The position numbers and the translations under genes are program-made. Positions 5,180 to 5,976 of a stretch of DNA of 5,976 nt are shown here, one piece after another. Numbering within the stretch: the first letter of the stretch is position 1; every line of letters begins with the position of its first letter. Where the stretch lies: positions 1 through 5,976 of the forward strand of contig CBCTVZ010000129.1 in assembly GCA_965150505.1 (NCBI GenBank), in the 5' to 3' direction. The notes under the pieces were generated by a model. That model had not been told where the DNA came from. It worked only from the letters and a program-made list of their open reading frames with translations, and ran no database searches. The stretch comes from JAGZHZ01 sp965150505. Its GTDB lineage: Bacteria; Bacillota; Clostridia; Lachnospirales; Lachnospiraceae.

Positions 5180-5226
5180 AAATACCTCTGAAAAAAGTAA
5201 ACGATTTACTCTTTTCAGAGGTATTT
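5180..5226. terminator. Two-way terminator between htpG and the 5239 gene
   Basis: Arms of 22 nt (5180-5201 and 5205-5226) pair with one mismatch (A5195/C5211) around a CGA loop, with ACCTCTG/CAGAGGT at the stem core and A/T runs at the outer base. The flanks are T-rich in both directions (TTTCTTCTTT on plus, TTTTATAATAG then further T runs on minus). It would stop both htpG and the convergent minus-strand operon. The 100 nt between the htpG stop and this stem hold nothing recognisable. Confidence 0.9.
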
Positions 5227-5238
5227 CTTCTTTAAAAC

Positions 5239-5634
5239 TTAATATCCATATTTATAGCTCCACATTTTATCTAGCGATATGCTCCGTCCGCATTCTGGAC
5301 AGTGAAGATATGCCAATTTAAATTCTACTTCTCCCTCCACATACACATTGCCAAAGAAAAAATCATAGTCTTTTGCTTCTTCTGACTGTGAATCAATGAC
5401 CTTGCTGCCATATGCAACCTCATATGTGCCGCCGCAGTTCAGACAGCGATGCGGCTGCCAGACAAAAAACGGAGTTTGTTCATATACATACTTGACCGGT
5501 ATCCCCGGATGATAAATCCCCAATATCGTCTCTGCCTGCAGCACAAAAGGTGAGGATACACAGATTCCATACAAAGATGCATATAGCAAAAATGATATTT
5601 TTTTATTTAAGATTTTATTTTTTACTTCTCCCAT
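5239..5634 (-). CDS. Small CxxC/CxxC protein of unknown function
   Basis: I do not recognise this 131-residue protein. A lysine-rich N-terminus (K5 to K12) is followed by a hydrophobic stretch at about 13-34 (ISFLLYASLYGICVSSPFVL), which may be a membrane anchor or uncleaved signal. Two cysteine pairs, C64-L-N-C67 followed by GG and C112-P-E-C115 followed by GR, resemble the two knuckles of a zinc ribbon, with a 44-residue acidic and aromatic segment between. The ATG at 5634 is preferred to the in-frame GTG at 5640 because GAGG (5645-5642) lies 7 nt before the ATG but only 1 nt before the GTG. It starts 20 nt after the stop of the upstream gene, so the two form an operon. Whether the hydrophobic part spans a membrane or is a buried core cannot be settled here. 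Confidence 0.7.
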   Translation of the reverse strand: MGEVKNKILNKKISFLLYASLYGICVSSPFVLQAETILGIYHPGIPVKYVYEQTPFFVWQPHRCLNCGGTYEVAYGSKVIDSQSEEAKDYDFFFGNVYVEGEVEFKLAYLHCPECGRSISLDKMWSYKYGY

Positions 5635-5654
5635 TGGCACACCTCAAATCTTCC

Positions 5655-5976
5655 TTAAAAGTCAGCCGCTTTCCCCTTCTCGTTTAAAAACGGCATCAGA
5701 TCCCGCTTTTGAATCATCTCCACTGTTATCATTCCGCTTCCGATCCAAAACTCTAAAGCCTCTACGCCCTTTGATCCATATAACTCTTTTTTTCTTCTTT
5801 CTGTCACTTTGCTGATCTCCAACATTTGCTGTTTTGTCTCCTCTGCATGGTTCCTTGAGACAGAAAATTCCATCTTTGTGCCGTCTGCCAGAATAGCGCC
5901 TGCCGTTTTTGGCCGTGAGAAATAAACTTCCACATACGGTTCTATTTGTTTTACGTCCTCTATTGTTTTTATACCT
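5655..5976 (-). CDS. C-terminal part of an unidentified protein (partial)
   Basis: The frame is open from the TAA at 5657-5655 to the window edge, giving at least 107 residues; the true start lies outside. An internal GTG at 5933 has no ribosome binding site, and the residues before it (IEDVKQIEPY) read like normal protein, so it is not the start. The visible part includes PYVEVYFSRPKTAGAILADG, a basic and acidic helix-like middle (HAEETKQQMLEISKVTERRKKEL), then EALEFWIGSGMITVEMIQKRDLM and an ending in K-A-A-D-F. There are no cysteines or obvious membrane segments. I cannot assign a family. It is immediately followed by the CxxC/CxxC gene in the same operon, which suggests related jobs. Confidence 0.7.
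   Translation of the reverse strand, partial: GIKTIEDVKQIEPYVEVYFSRPKTAGAILADGTKMEFSVSRNHAEETKQQMLEISKVTERRKKELYGSKGVEALEFWIGSGMITVEMIQKRDLMPFLNEKGKAADF

Overview
The window looks like a chromosomal segment of a low-GC Gram-positive anaerobe, most likely a Lachnospiraceae-type clostridium. The clues are AT-rich DNA with strong AGGAGG ribosome binding sites, a DegV-family protein with the clostridial '...YANDGG...' ending, a small protein resembling the clostridial DUF5721 family, and an htpG gene preceded by a perfect CIRCE (HrcA) operator. The genus cannot be named from the sequence.

Layout. 1-20 (-): first codons of an unidentified gene. 105-944 (-): DegV-family fatty-acid-binding protein. 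945-1124: divergent promoter region with a 15-bp palindrome at the predicted degV transcription start. 1125-1628 (+): DUF5721-like protein with a TTG start. 1634-1679: a degenerate copy of the htpG CIRCE region running into a terminator. 1737-2288 (-): Uma2/DUF820 nuclease-fold protein. 2312-2504 (-): remnant of a small ribbon-helix-helix (RHH) DNA-binding protein, broken by a 7-bp tandem duplication and lacking a usable start. 2505-2770: AT-rich DNA with no gene. 2774-2993: CIRCE, promoter and a structured leader. 2994-5078 (+): HtpG (Hsp90) with an unusual acidic low-complexity insert. 5180-5226: long two-way terminator. 5239-5634 (-): small CxxC/CxxC protein of unknown function. 5655-5976 (-): C-terminal part of an unidentified protein in the same operon.

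How the parts relate. htpG is predicted to be repressed by HrcA through CIRCE, unlike Bacillus subtilis htpG, which is not in the HrcA regulon. The DegV gene probably supplies a FakB-type fatty-acid carrier and may have its own repressor site. The RHH remnant and Uma2 are read in the same direction with a 23-nt gap, like a small regulator/effector pair, but the regulator is now broken. An imperfect 25-bp direct repeat (22 matches) carrying the left half of CIRCE lies just before this pair (1634-1658) and just after it (2771-2795). This suggests the RHH-Uma2 block was inserted between the DUF5721-like gene and htpG, duplicating part of the htpG control region.

No single feature proves a new system. 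The best leads are the CIRCE-flanked RHH-Uma2 block, the 7-bp duplication, the degV palindrome and the repeat-rich HtpG insert. All functional statements come from reading the sequence; no database search was possible.
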